A program made the translations under genes and the position numbers. A stretch of 64,000 nt of DNA, taken from NCBI RefSeq assembly GCF_000337815.1, contig NZ_AOLN01000006.1, positions 1 through 64,000 on the forward strand, written 5' to 3'. The DNA comes from Haloferax mucosum ATCC BAA-1512 (lineage in GTDB: Archaea > Halobacteriota > Halobacteria > Halobacteriales > Haloferacaceae). The notes beneath the pieces were generated by a model. The model was not told the DNA's origin. It ran no database searches and saw only the letters and a list, made by a program, of their open reading frames with translations. This document shows, one piece after another, positions 55,176 to 64,000 of this stretch (its first letter is position 1; each line of letters opens with the position of its first letter).

Positions 55176-55808
55176 ATGGCCGTGACCGGCCGTCCTAACC
55201 TCAGGGACTTGTTCGACGAGTCGCCGACGCCCCACATCGCACACCCACCGCGGACGCACCAACGTCACTTCTACGTCGCAACCGACGGGTCGTACCGTCC
55301 GAACGGTGGCGGTCTCGGTGTCGTTATAGAGACCCGCGACGGCGAGCGCGTCGCCCGTATCGCACTCTCAGATATCGCTCCGGACAACAATGTCTCGGAG
55401 TATCGAGCGCTCCATCTCGGACTGGACGTGCTCGCACACCGAGCACCACCGGGGTCCCGCGTCGGAGTGTTGGTTGACCACGACGAGTTGGCGGCGAACG
55501 TCAACAACGCGGTTCTCGCTGGTGACCACCCCGATTGGAAGTCGCCGAAGCGCATCATCGTCCCCGCCGGAAGCGAACACCACTGGCGCGGGATTCAAGC
55601 GCGCATCGCCGGCTTCGAAGAACTTCGTGCCGCCCGAATCGACAGCCGGGAGAACCCCGCACACCCGCTTGCGAACGCACCGGACGAGTACGAGCACGTC
55701 AACAGACAGCCGAACCGCTGTGTGATTCCCGAGCCACCCGAGTTCGAAACGGAAGCCGACGCGAGCTACCTTCCGCCGTCCCGGTTCGAAGGTCGAGCGA
55801 GCGACTGA
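55176..55808 (+). CDS. rnhA: Ribonuclease H-like protein (RNase HI type)
   Basis: 210 residues. The N-terminal 30 are a leader rich in Pro and His. The RNase HI core follows: Asp in YVATDGSYRPNGGGLGVVIE, Glu in NNVSEYRALHLGLD and Asp in RVGVLVDHDELAANVNN. A C-terminal Asp or His may complete the site (for example around SEHHWRGIQARIAG). Cuts the RNA strand in RNA-DNA hybrids. The C-terminal acidic tail is variable. This type is found in haloarchaea. Stand-alone gene. Confidence 0.85.
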   Translation: MAVTGRPNLRDLFDESPTPHIAHPPRTHQRHFYVATDGSYRPNGGGLGVVIETRDGERVARIALSDIAPDNNVSEYRALHLGLDVLAHRAPPGSRVGVLVDHDELAANVNNAVLAGDHPDWKSPKRIIVPAGSEHHWRGIQARIAGFEELRAARIDSRENPAHPLANAPDEYEHVNRQPNRCVIPEPPEFETEADASYLPPSRFEGRASD

Positions 55809-55814
55809 GCGCCG

Positions 55815-56591
55815 TCAGAACCCTGCTCCCCGGCTCACCAGTCGGAGACCGATAAGCGTGAGCAATCCCATCGTCCCCGCTTTTTGATACCGACTCGGAA
55901 TCCGGGGTCGAACTCTGCGGCCGACGCTCACACCGACGAGTCCCGGTATCGCGGCGACCGCGGACAACAACAGGACCTCGTTGCTTTCGAACAACCCGAG
56001 TGTCGCGGCTACGACGACGCGAACGACCGAGATGCCGAGGAAAATCATCGCCGTGACACCAACGAACGTCGATCGGTCTAGTCCGAGACTTCGCAGGTAC
56101 GCGATTACTTGCATGCCGACGTTGCTCGCGCCGAAGACGAGACCGGAGACGAGTCCTAGTCCCGCTTTCATCGCCGTCCCGTCCGTGAAACACCACGCTC
56201 GGAGGCGGGCTTCTCCCGGTACGGCAACCAACGACTGGGAGAACATGACGTAACCGAGAACGAAACCGCCGAGTGCCAGCGTCAACGGCTCGGTCGGGAC
56301 CACCGAGAGGAGTTGCATCCCCACGAGAGTTCCGACGAGCGCCGCGCCCACGTACGGCCAGAAGCGACGGACGCAGGCCGACAGACTCTCGCGGTCGAGT
56401 TCGCGCACGAGCGCGGCGTTCCCCGCGAGTATCGGGAGTATCATCACGACGACCGCGGTCTGTGGTCCCACCGTCGCGGCGAGAAGCGCCGTTCCGACGA
56501 CGGCGAACCCGAACCCGTTGACGCCGGTGACGAATCCGCCGAACGCGACGACACCGAACAGAACCGCACCGGTGGCGAGTGTGACCTCCAT
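55815..56591 (-). CDS. TauE/SafE-family membrane permease
   Basis: 258 residues from MEVTLATGAVLFGVVAFGGF, two repeats of four helices, with the family signature FVTGVNGFGFAVVGTALLAA near residue 20 and LVSGLVFGASNVGMQVIAYL in the second half. Transports sulfur-containing or other organic anions in known members; substrate here is open. Convergent with the RNase H gene, 6 bp apart. Confidence 0.9.
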   Translation of the reverse strand: MEVTLATGAVLFGVVAFGGFVTGVNGFGFAVVGTALLAATVGPQTAVVVMILPILAGNAALVRELDRESLSACVRRFWPYVGAALVGTLVGMQLLSVVPTEPLTLALGGFVLGYVMFSQSLVAVPGEARLRAWCFTDGTAMKAGLGLVSGLVFGASNVGMQVIAYLRSLGLDRSTFVGVTAMIFLGISVVRVVVAATLGLFESNEVLLLSAVAAIPGLVGVSVGRRVRPRIPSRYQKAGTMGLLTLIGLRLVSRGAGF

Positions 56592-56710
56592 GCGACGGGC
56601 CTCGCAGGCAGGGCGCTTCAAGATACGTCACGCGTGCGTTTTCGATGCACCGACGTGTCTCTCGTCCCGCCGTCAAAAAGTTGACAACGAGGTGCCGCCA
56701 CAGCCACGAT

Positions 56711-57397
56711 ATGGACGCGACAGGTGTCGTCGAATCGGCTGACCCACGGAGACACGGGCTGTCGCCGCTCGGCGCGACACTCAGATGTCGGGTGCGACGA
56801 CTCACCGTCAGCAGTCTCCTCGTCGCGGTCGTCGTTTTCGCCGTTGTCCGCGACCCCAGTACCCTGTCGCCGACCGCGGGAATCCGAACTGACGCCCTCG
56901 CTGTGCAGTCGCCGGTGTTCCTCGTCCGCCTCGAACTGACCGCTCTCGCGGGTGCCCTCGGCGGCGGCGCGCACCTCGTCTTGCTAACCGGCCGCGACGC
57001 CGCGGTCACGCTCCGCGCGGCCGCCAGACACCTCGTCGCGGCGGCGGTGGCGTTCGCTATCTGTGGCGCGCTGACGTGGCTCGCCGCCCCGAGCGTGGGC
57101 GGCGTTCTCACCAGCGCCGGATGGGTCACTTTCGGGTCTCCGCGGGCGGTTCTCGAATTCGAACTGTTCTTCCCGGTCGTGGTCGGTCTCGGAGCGGCTA
57201 CCGCACCCCTCCTTGTCGGGTTCGGTCGGGCCGGCGCGCTTCCGAATCGCCTCGGCGAACGAACCAAAGGGGTGGCGCTCTTGTTCACGGTGGCTTTCGC
57301 CGCGTTCTTCTCGCCACCGGACCCGGCGACGTTCGCACTCTACGCGATGCCGCCACTGACCGGTCTCGCAGTCGCTATCGCGTGGACCGAGTTTTGA
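56711..57397 (+). CDS. Degenerate TatC-like membrane protein
   Basis: 228 residues from MDATGVVESADPRRHGLSPL. About six helices laid out as in TatC: an N-terminal LRCRVRRLTVSSLLVAVVVF, then SPVFLVRLELTALAGALG where TatC has its helix-2 start, and the closing PLLVGFGRAGALPNRLG with FFSPPDPATFALYAMPPLTG, which matches the TatC PDP end segment. The conserved Glu region after helix 2 (FxxPGLxxxE in TatC) is not seen, and the loops are short. So probably not a working twin-arginine translocase core; it may be a paralogue with a new role. Divergent from the TauE/SafE gene (120 bp). Confidence 0.65.
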   Translation: MDATGVVESADPRRHGLSPLGATLRCRVRRLTVSSLLVAVVVFAVVRDPSTLSPTAGIRTDALAVQSPVFLVRLELTALAGALGGGAHLVLLTGRDAAVTLRAAARHLVAAAVAFAICGALTWLAAPSVGGVLTSAGWVTFGSPRAVLEFELFFPVVVGLGAATAPLLVGFGRAGALPNRLGERTKGVALLFTVAFAAFFSPPDPATFALYAMPPLTGLAVAIAWTEF

Positions 57398-57482
57398 TAC
57401 GAATCCCCTAACTTGGCGCACTCTGGCGGTGGAAAAATCCCACCGCCTCGCTCCGGTCACCCTCACCGCAAAAACCTGGACT

Positions 57483-57509
57483 AAAAAAGGTCCTCTCCGC
57501 TCGGGACCT
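57483..57509 (-). terminator. Terminator of the malic enzyme gene
   Basis: On the minus strand AGGTCC-CGAGCGGAGA-GGACC followed by six T. The first arm begins within the stop codon. Good intrinsic-type terminator. Confidence 0.65.
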
Positions 57510-59763
57510 ATTCCTGCTGTGCGTCTACGACCGCAGTCGCCGCGAGGTTGACGATATCTTTCACTTCATCGCCGCGCTGGAGGACGTGGACGGGTTTGTC
57601 CATGCCGACGAGCATCGGGCCGATGGCCTCCGCACCGCCGAGGCGTTGGAGCAGTTTGTAGCCGATGTTCCCCGCTTCGAGATTCGGGAAGATGAGGACG
57701 TTTGCCGGGTCGTCGAGTTCGGCGAAGTCGTAGGTGCCTTCGAGAATATCCTCGACGAGGGCGGTGTCTGCCTGCATCTCACCGTCAACGGGGAAGTCAA
57801 CGTCGGGGTCGTTCTGGAGTATGTCGGCCGCGGCGCGGGGCTTTGCGGTTCCCTCGTTGCGGACGCTCCCGAAGTTGGAATACGAGAGAAGGGCGGCGCG
57901 AGGCTCGACGTTGAACCGCCGAGCCAACTCGGCCGTGTGCTTCGTGATTTCCGCGAGAACCTCCTCGTCGGGGTCGAGGTTGACTGTCGTATCGGCACAG
58001 AAGACGACGCGGTTCTTGAACGTCATCATGTAGACGCCAGCCGCGTAGTTCGCGTCTTCGGCCGTACCGATGACTTGGAGCGGCGGGCGAAGTCCGCCGG
58101 GGTAGTGGTGGGTCAGCCCCGTGAGCATCGCGTCGGCGTCACCGATTTCGACCATGATGCTGGCGAAGTAGTTCGAATCGCGCCGGATGAGTTCGCTCGC
58201 CTCGGATTCGGTGATTCCCTTGCGCTTTCTGAGCTCGTACAGGCGATCGACGTAGTGGTCCCACTCGCCGTCGCGCGGGTTGGCGATAGTTGGGTCGAAG
58301 TCGAGACCGAGTTCTTCGGCCTTGCGAAGGATGCTGGTGGTGTTTCCGACGAGAATTGGTTCGGCGATGCCTTCCTCCTGCATCTGGTAGGCGGCGCGAA
58401 TCATCTTCTCGTTCGACCCCTCGGCGAGCGCGACACGCTTGGGGTCGGATTTCGCCTTGTTGAGGACGACGCGCATCATCTCGCGCGATTTGCCGAGGCG
58501 CGCTTCGAGACGCTCGCGGTACTCGTTCATGTCGAGGCGCTCGCGGGCCGCACCGGAGGTCATCGCCGCCTGTGCGACCGCCGGTGCGACTTCGAACAGC
58601 ACGCGGGGGTCGAGAGGTTTGGGGATGAGGTAGTCGGGACCGAATTGGAGCGGGTGGTCGCCGTAGGCTTTGACGACCGCGTCGGGCACGTCCTGTCGGG
58701 CGAGTTCCGCGAGGGCTTCGGCGGCGGCACGTTTCATCGCCTCGTTGATTTCGGTCGCGCGCACGTCGAGCGCGCCGCGGAAGATAAACGGGAAGCCGAG
58801 CACGTTGTTCACCTGATTCGGATAGTCAGAGCGCCCGGTCGCCATGATGACGGTGTCGTCGCGGGCGTCTTTGGCGTCCTCGTAGGTGATTTCGGGGTCC
58901 GGGTTGGCCATCGCAAAGATGATGGGATTGTCAGCCATCGACCGGACCATCTCCTGACTCACGATACCACCGACAGACAGCCCGACGAACACGTCCGCTC
59001 CCGCCATCGCGTCTTCGAGCGACCCGTCATCGACGGGTTGGGCGAACTCGGCTTTGTACGTGTTGACGTCGCCCGCTTCGACGCGCGACTGGGTGATGAT
59101 ACCCGACGAGTCGCACATCGTGATGTTTTCTTTCTTCGCGCCGAGCGAGACGTAGAATCGCGCCGTTGCGAGCGCAGACGCGCCCGCACCGGAAAAGACG
59201 ATTTCGAGGTCGTCGAGGTCCTTTTTGACGATGTCGGCGGCGTTGAGAAGCGCCGCACCGGAGATAATCGCGGTCCCGTGTTGGTCGTCGTGGAACACGG
59301 GAATATCCATCTGCTCGCGGAGTTGGTGCTCGATTTCGAAGCACTCGGGAGCTTTGATATCTTCGAGGTTGATACCGCCGAACGTCGGCTCCATCGCCTT
59401 CGTCGCGGCGACGAACTCGTCTACGTCGGTGATGTCGAGTTCGACGTCGAACACGTCGATATCGGCGAAGCGTTTGAACAGTACGCCCTTACCCTCCATG
59501 ACCGGTTTCGACGCCTGCGCCCCGATGTCACCGAGACCGAGCACAGCCGTCCCGTTGGAGACGACGCCCACGAGGTTGCCCTTGGCGGTGTACTCGTACG
59601 CCGCGTCGTCGTCTTCGTCGATGTCGAGACACGGTGCCGCTACGCCGGGCGAGTATGCGAGACTCAGGTCGCGTTGTGTGTTCGTCGGCTTCGTCGTCGC
59701 TATCTCGATTTTGCCCGGCGGGTCCCGCCGGTGATATTCTCGTGAGTCGTCGTCTAATCCCAT
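57508..59763 (-). CDS. maeB: Malic enzyme fused to phosphotransacetylase-like domain
   Basis: 751 residues. The N-terminal 420 form NAD(P)-dependent malic enzyme: [56 protein letters not shown] near residue 160 and [18 protein letters not shown] for nucleotide. The C-terminal 320 resemble phosphate acetyltransferase ([37 protein letters not shown]), probably regulatory rather than catalytic. Oxidatively decarboxylates malate to pyruvate. Full length for the fused type. Confidence 0.95.
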   Translation of the reverse strand: MGLDDDSREYHRRDPPGKIEIATTKPTNTQRDLSLAYSPGVAAPCLDIDEDDDAAYEYTAKGNLVGVVSNGTAVLGLGDIGAQASKPVMEGKGVLFKRFADIDVFDVELDITDVDEFVAATKAMEPTFGGINLEDIKAPECFEIEHQLREQMDIPVFHDDQHGTAIISGAALLNAADIVKKDLDDLEIVFSGAGASALATARFYVSLGAKKENITMCDSSGIITQSRVEAGDVNTYKAEFAQPVDDGSLEDAMAGADVFVGLSVGGIVSQEMVRSMADNPIIFAMANPDPEITYEDAKDARDDTVIMATGRSDYPNQVNNVLGFPFIFRGALDVRATEINEAMKRAAAEALAELARQDVPDAVVKAYGDHPLQFGPDYLIPKPLDPRVLFEVAPAVAQAAMTSGAARERLDMNEYRERLEARLGKSREMMRVVLNKAKSDPKRVALAEGSNEKMIRAAYQMQEEGIAEPILVGNTTSILRKAEELGLDFDPTIANPRDGEWDHYVDRLYELRKRKGITESEASELIRRDSNYFASIMVEIGDADAMLTGLTHHYPGGLRPPLQVIGTAEDANYAAGVYMMTFKNRVVFCADTTVNLDPDEEVLAEITKHTAELARRFNVEPRAALLSYSNFGSVRNEGTAKPRAAADILQNDPDVDFPVDGEMQADTALVEDILEGTYDFAELDDPANVLIFPNLEAGNIGYKLLQRLGGAEAIGPMLVGMDKPVHVLQRGDEVKDIVNLAATAVVDAQQE

Positions 59764-59893
59764 GATTCACACCTCCTCGTCCGGGGGCAAAAAACTATCC
59801 AACGCCGTCGAACTCAATATTCGACAGTAGTCGAATCGTCGGCTGACGGCGGCGAGGTGGTGACGCCGGTTCGGGACTGCAACGAGACAAAAA

Positions 59894-61006
59894 TTACTCC
59901 GTTTCGATGTGAAGAATTTCGGGCCGTTCGAGTTCGATAGAGCCGTCGTCACTCGTGATTGTTCGGGTTGGCCACCGGCCGGTCGTGGTCAGCACTTCGG
60001 TCTCGTCGGTCCCGACGAGCACCGTGTCCTCGCTCTTTGCGCCCTCGATAGTCGGATTGTAGGCGTAGCCCATCGGCGCGTGAACCGCGTCGTCCGCGTC
60101 GGGAGCGGCGAACCACTCGCGGCCGGCGAATCCAGCGGCACCGCCTTGGTGATGATTCAGCCACTCGTCGGAGTTGTCAACGTCGTCGTACGCGTCGCGG
60201 ATGGCGTCGAAGACCTCACCTGCCGTGCCACCGTCGGCCGCGACTCGCTTCGTCGCCGCGAGCGCCTCGACTTCGACTCGCATCGTCTTTTCGTGACGCG
60301 ATTCGAGCCAGTCGGGTGCGTCGAAGGCGACGGTTCGCGTACAACTCGCGTAGAGACCGTCGCGCTGGGCCGTCACGGAGACGAGCGCGTAGTCGCCGAG
60401 TTGCTCGTCGGTCGGGGTGTAGTGTCGGTACTGCTGTGCCCGACGAGCGCCGCCGACGAGGGAAACGGGCGTCTCGATGCCCATCGCGTGGAGCGTCACG
60501 CGAAGCCCCGACGCGGCCTCGTGTTCCGTATCGTGCGGTTCGAGTTCTCGACACACCCGCTCGACGGCGCTCGCAACGTCGCGGCCGAGTTCGCGGTACG
60601 CCTCGATATCGGACTCGGTGAGTGGCTGGCGAACCGTCGATGCGTCCACGTCGTTGAAGCCGGGGACATCGAAATCCGCGGCCGCGGGCGTCGGCGAGAC
60701 CGACGCGACGCCGGACGCGAGAGAGCCTTCGTACCACTGGTAGCGATGTATCCGAACGCCCTCGTGCGGCACTTCCTCGTGGAGGAGGCGCGTCGCTTCG
60801 ATGTTGTCAGTGACGACGTGGAACTCATCACCGTCGTACCCGGCGGCCGCGACGCCGACGGGCGCATCGCGGTCCACGACATTGTCGCCGCCGAGAAGCC
60901 ACGCGAAGGAGTTCGGGCGGGCGAACCAGACCGCCTCGACGTCGTGCGTTTCGAGGTACGTGTCGAGTCGGTCGGCCCGAGATGCGAGTCGCTCGTCTAT
61001 GTCCAT
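59894..61006 (-). CDS. M24 family (pita-bread fold) protein with altered metal site
   Basis: 370 residues from MDIDERLASRADRLDTYLET; an upstream in-frame ATG adds 22 unconserved residues. Creatinase-like N-domain, then the pita-bread fold. Where M24 peptidases have DAG and SDxTR with two metal-binding Asp, this protein has ALVSVTAQRDGLYASCTRTV, so both Asp seem replaced (Ser/Val and Cys). The later His (NHHQGG) is present; the Glu sites are unclear (NPTIEGAKSEDTVLV). Either a metal-independent member such as creatinase, or a binding protein. Convergent with nothing; isolated. Confidence 0.75.
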   Translation of the reverse strand: MDIDERLASRADRLDTYLETHDVEAVWFARPNSFAWLLGGDNVVDRDAPVGVAAAGYDGDEFHVVTDNIEATRLLHEEVPHEGVRIHRYQWYEGSLASGVASVSPTPAAADFDVPGFNDVDASTVRQPLTESDIEAYRELGRDVASAVERVCRELEPHDTEHEAASGLRVTLHAMGIETPVSLVGGARRAQQYRHYTPTDEQLGDYALVSVTAQRDGLYASCTRTVAFDAPDWLESRHEKTMRVEVEALAATKRVAADGGTAGEVFDAIRDAYDDVDNSDEWLNHHQGGAAGFAGREWFAAPDADDAVHAPMGYAYNPTIEGAKSEDTVLVGTDETEVLTTTGRWPTRTITSDDGSIELERPEILHIETE

Positions 61007-61143
61007 ATTCGGTCGTCCGACTGCACCGACTTGAATTGGACGGCTCAGCCGACGTGCCGACGAGGGCAACAACGATAATATCGCTGACGCCTTCGACGGA
61101 CGTACCTACGAGGTATAAGTTTGCGCGGGCCTGACTCCCGCAT

Positions 61144-61977
61144 ATGACACCTCGGCTTCGCCGCCTCCTCGCGGGGTCCGCCGTGCTGACCGGGATTCTG
61201 ATGGTACTCGGGGTTTACACCGCCGCCGCGGGTGCCGGACTCACGTGTGCCGGTCGCTGGCCCTTCTGCGACGGTTTCCTCGGACTGTTTCCGGCCAACT
61301 GGGGCAGTTTCATCGAGTGGTTCCACCGCCTCGTCGCCATGATTACCGGCTTCGTCATCCTCGGGACGACCATCAAAGCGTGGCGTGAGGGCGTCTCGAA
61401 GCGCGTCCGCTACGCGCTCGTCGTCGCAACCGCAATCCTCCCGTTCCAAATCGTCCTCGGCGCACTCACCGTCACCGAGTACGAGTGGGTCATCCTCACC
61501 GCCCACTACGTCGTCGCCACGTCGATATTCACGGCAGTCGTCGCCGCCGCCGCGTGGGGTCTCTCCGACCGCGGAATTCCCCGCACCGCCGACGCGGTCA
61601 AACTGGCACTCGTCGGGATGCCTATTATGCTCGTCCTCGCTCCCCACATGTTCGTCTCGTTCGGCCCGCTGACGCAGACCATCTACTACGTCGTTGGTCT
61701 CGCAACCTATGGCTCGTTAGTCGCCGCAACGCTGTGGGCGAGCACCGCACACGGGGCGCAAGCCGACTCCTACGGCCGACTCAAATACGCGCTCGCACCT
61801 GCAAGCGGTATCGTCGTCGCCTTGCTTATCGCCGGTCGGCAGGTGTACCTCCCATCACTGCAACTGGCCCACCTCGGTGGGACGCTCATCGCACTCGTTC
61901 TCGTCGTTGGCGCGACGGTCATCGTCCGGAGTGGCCTTCCGGTTCCACAGACCGGCGTGAGAAACGACGCGGACTGA
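61144..61977 (+). CDS. ctaA: Heme A synthase (CtaA/COX15)
   Basis: 277 residues, about eight helices. Converts heme O to heme A for cytochrome oxidase. Heme-binding His in WFHRLVAMITGFVI near residue 60, LTAHYVVATSIF near 119, and later LAPHMFVSF and LQLAHLGGTL. The first extracytoplasmic loop has a Cys pair (LTCAGRWPFCDG), typical of the group with redox Cys. Short leader upstream; TATA-like TATAAG near 61116. Confidence 0.92.
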   Translation: MTPRLRRLLAGSAVLTGILMVLGVYTAAAGAGLTCAGRWPFCDGFLGLFPANWGSFIEWFHRLVAMITGFVILGTTIKAWREGVSKRVRYALVVATAILPFQIVLGALTVTEYEWVILTAHYVVATSIFTAVVAAAAWGLSDRGIPRTADAVKLALVGMPIMLVLAPHMFVSFGPLTQTIYYVVGLATYGSLVAATLWASTAHGAQADSYGRLKYALAPASGIVVALLIAGRQVYLPSLQLAHLGGTLIALVLVVGATVIVRSGLPVPQTGVRNDAD

Positions 61978-62185
61978 GTTTTCGGCCGACGTTCGTTTTT
62001 GTAGGCGCGTTCTGTCCGTTCCGTCCGACCTTCGAATCAACAATCGACGTGGATTTGGTAGTCATACACAGCCAAATCATTTATGTTGCAACATGTCCGA
62101 GATATAACCGAATTTCTATCGTTTCAATTTATTCCCTGGCAATTTTCACCAAAATCGACGTGAATTGAGAATTCGACCGAAGAAG

Positions 62186-62194
62186 TGTTATATG
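62186..62194 (+). promoter_or_regulatory. TATA box of the amino-acid ABC operon
   Basis: TGTTATATG, centred about 28 bp before ATG 62219. Implies a leaderless transcript and supports that start. A palindrome ATGTTGCAACAT sits further upstream at about 62083-62094. Confidence 0.5.
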
Positions 62195-62218
62195 GGGATG
62201 TGCTACCTGTGGCTTGTT

Positions 62219-63022
62219 ATGAAACGACGTACCTACCTCAAGGGAACCGCAGGGGCCACGGCCGCGTTCACGCTGGCCGGTTGTCTCGGCGGTGGCGGCA
62301 GTGAGATTACCATCGGGTCGGACATCCCATACCGGCCATTCGAGTACAGGACGACCGAGGACGAACTCATCGGCTTCGACGTTGACATCGCACAGGCCGT
62401 CTTCACCGACGAACTCGGTTACGAGCACGAGTTCCAGCAGACGAGCTTCGACACCATCATCCGCTCGCTCAACAACGGGAACTTCCGCGTCATCATGTCC
62501 GCGATAACCATCACCGACGACCGCGCAGAGGAGATTGACTTCTCCGACCCGTATTTCACGGCGTACCAGACGGCTATCGTCCTGAACAGCAGTGACATCT
62601 CCTCGAAGGAGGACCTCCGAGGCGTCGCCGTCGGCGTCCAGAAGGGGACGACCGGCGAGAGCGCCGCGACGGGCCTCAAAGAAGAGTTCGACGGCGACCT
62701 GACGATTCAGAGCTACGACCAGGTAACCGGCGCGTTCGACGCGCTCCGGAACAACCAGGTCAGCGCGGTCATCAACGACAACACCGTCAACGCGGAGTTC
62801 GCCGAGCAAAGCGACAACGTCCGGTTCCTCGAAGGGACCGGTGCCGCCGAAGAGCAGGGCAAAGAAAACGCTCCACCGTATCTCACCTTCACCGTCGAGG
62901 AGTACGGCATCGGCTTCCGGAAAGATGACGACGAACTCCGCGAGGAGGTCAACGGCGCACTGCAGACGATCCGCGACAACGGGACGTACGACGAGATCTA
63001 CTCCAAGTACTTCTCTGGATAA
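62219..63022 (+). CDS. Polar amino-acid ABC transporter, substrate-binding lipoprotein
   Basis: 267 residues. Tat-type lipoprotein start: MKRRTYLKGTAGATAAFTLA then GC, with RR at 3-4 and the lipobox Cys at residue 22. The mature protein is a type II periplasmic-binding fold: GSDIPYRPFEYRTTEDELIG, NGNFRVIMSAITITDDRAEE and GVQKGTTGESAATGL. Binds polar or charged amino acids outside the membrane. The permease follows 49 bp downstream. Confidence 0.93.
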   Translation: MKRRTYLKGTAGATAAFTLAGCLGGGGSEITIGSDIPYRPFEYRTTEDELIGFDVDIAQAVFTDELGYEHEFQQTSFDTIIRSLNNGNFRVIMSAITITDDRAEEIDFSDPYFTAYQTAIVLNSSDISSKEDLRGVAVGVQKGTTGESAATGLKEEFDGDLTIQSYDQVTGAFDALRNNQVSAVINDNTVNAEFAEQSDNVRFLEGTGAAEEQGKENAPPYLTFTVEEYGIGFRKDDDELREEVNGALQTIRDNGTYDEIYSKYFSG

Positions 63023-63071
63023 GCCAAATCAGACGCACTCTTTTATCCTACCACTGTGAGAAACTCTACCA

Positions 63072-63905
63072 ATGGCTGAATCTTACTCCGAGGGACGAAC
63101 CAGAGACGGAGAGTACCAAGAGCAGTTTTTGAACGACAAAACACTCAGGCGGCTGGGCGCGACCATCGCTGGGCTATTTACGCTCGGAGTCGGTGGGTTG
63201 GTCGCGGTAATCATCTTCACGCAGGTCGATTTCGACCTCTTCAGGGAGATCATCTACCCGCAGTTCGTCGAGGCGTTCCTGCGGGTGCTCGGTATCGTCC
63301 TCGTCGGGAGTCTGTTGTCCGTCACCGCGGGCGTCATCGTCGGTCTCGGCAGGGTGTCGAACACGAGATTCACGAACGCCGTCGCAACGGGCTACGTCGA
63401 GTTCTTCCGGGGCACGCCGCTTTTGTTCCAGTTACTCGTCATCTTCACCGGCATTCCGGCGTTCTGGCCGCCCGGTCAATTCCCCATCTCCGAATGGGCG
63501 ATTCCGACCGCGATCATCGGTCTGACGCTCAACCACGCCGCCTACGTCGGCGAGGCCGTCCGCGGCGGCATCGACGCCGTTCCGGACGGACAGATGGAAG
63601 CCGCCCGCTCGCTCGGGATGTCCTACGTGCAGGGTATGCGCGAGGTCGTCCTCCCGCAGGCGTGGCGTAACGCGCTCGCCGCCATCGGCAACGACCAGGT
63701 CATCCTCGTGAAAGACACCTCGCTCCTGACGGTCATCGCCGTTCCGGAGCTCATCAGCGCGTTCCGCAACGTCAACTCGGCCACGTTCGACCCGTGGACG
63801 CCGATTATTCTCGTCGCCATCGCGTACCTCATGATTACGATTCCGCTCGGGAAAGTCGTCAGCCACCTCGAAACCCGCTCGGACTGGGGAGGTGACCGCC
63901 GATGA
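63072..63905 (+). CDS. Polar amino-acid ABC transporter, permease
   Basis: 277 residues. His/Glu/Gln/Arg permease type: TM near residues 30-53, then the inner core with YVEFFRGTPLLFQLLVIFTG, EAVRGGIDAVPDGQMEAARS (the EAA loop) and VVLPQAWRNALAAIGND. About five helices. Overlaps the ATPase start by 4 nt. Confidence 0.94.
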   Translation: MAESYSEGRTRDGEYQEQFLNDKTLRRLGATIAGLFTLGVGGLVAVIIFTQVDFDLFREIIYPQFVEAFLRVLGIVLVGSLLSVTAGVIVGLGRVSNTRFTNAVATGYVEFFRGTPLLFQLLVIFTGIPAFWPPGQFPISEWAIPTAIIGLTLNHAAYVGEAVRGGIDAVPDGQMEAARSLGMSYVQGMREVVLPQAWRNALAAIGNDQVILVKDTSLLTVIAVPELISAFRNVNSATFDPWTPIILVAIAYLMITIPLGKVVSHLETRSDWGGDRR

Positions 63906-64000
63906 GTCTCCTCGAATTCGACGAGGTGGACAAGTACTTCGGCGAGACGCACGTCCTGAAAGACGTCGGTTTGAACGTCGAGGAAGGAGAGGTGTGTGTC
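63902..64000 (+). CDS. Polar amino-acid ABC transporter, ATP-binding subunit (partial)
   Basis: The first 33 codons before the window ends: MSLLEFDEVDKYFGETHVLK followed by DVGLNVEEGEVCV, the start of an ABC ATPase, ending just before the Walker A loop. Third gene of the transporter operon; the rest is outside. Confidence 0.92.
   Translation, partial: MSLLEFDEVDKYFGETHVLKDVGLNVEEGEVCV

Noticed and set aside
57586-59745. A 719-codon open frame on the plus strand
   Set aside because: Antisense shadow of malic enzyme.

Overview
The window is high-GC archaeal chromosomal DNA from a halophilic archaeon, most likely a Haloferax species. The proteins are strongly acidic, several genes have TATA boxes 25-30 bp before the start codon (leaderless type), there is an S-layer glycoprotein with a PGF C-terminal anchor, three type IV pilins share the haloarchaeal hydrophobic domain, and PccA/PccB/PccX, F420 synthesis (CofD) and class II ribonucleotide reductase genes are present. 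From memory, the order trpDFEG - nrdJ - pilins and the neighbourhood of asd and pccA resemble one H. volcanii chromosomal region; the S-layer gene between nrdJ and the pilins is not what I recall for that species. This comparison was not checked.

Layout. 1-3.7 kb is accessory: the trailer end of a CRISPR array (six 30-nt repeats, the last one degenerate, leader outside the window), a small membrane protein, a decayed IS200/IS605-type element (broken tnpA and tnpB around an intact AbrB-like DUF2080 gene) and the stump of an RND exporter at the element's edge, then an HPP-family protein. 3.9-17.3 kb is core metabolism: asd, pccA, birA, a Usp protein, a frameshifted membrane protein, an amidohydrolase, two tandem HD-domain paralogues, a tight operon cofD / Dus-like / CitG-like / DUF447, rps17e and a glycerophosphodiesterase. 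17.3-24.7 kb runs mostly leftward: pccB-pccX, two tandem SNF-type transporters, an SDR and a quinone oxidoreductase.

24.7-37.2 kb: a small-ORF intergenic zone, sucCD, a zinc-ribbon membrane protein, a chemotaxis-type transducer with CBS and DUF2062 genes, then an AT-rich cell-surface island (parallel beta-helix protein, DUF1616 protein, large polytopic GT-C-like protein) ending at a decayed tRNA relic and two identical tandem tRNA-Val(GAC) genes. 37.3-45.3 kb: trpDFEG with a candidate TGTAC-type operator, a short membrane protein and nrdJ preceded by a 22-codon ORF.

45.9-50.9 kb is a surface-structure block: an S-layer-type glycoprotein facing three pilins across a 700-bp regulatory gap. 50.9-64 kb: small membrane proteins, DUF1684, aldo/keto reductase, DMT exporter, RNase HI, TauE/SafE exporter, a degenerate TatC-like protein, malic enzyme, an M24-like protein that appears to lack metal ligands, heme A synthase, and a polar amino-acid ABC transporter cut by the window end.

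No large obviously new system stands out. The strongest candidates for undescribed biology are the cofD/Dus-like/CitG-like/DUF447 operon, the degenerate TatC-like protein, the ORF directly before nrdJ, and the AbrB-like protein facing a palindrome inside the dead IS element.
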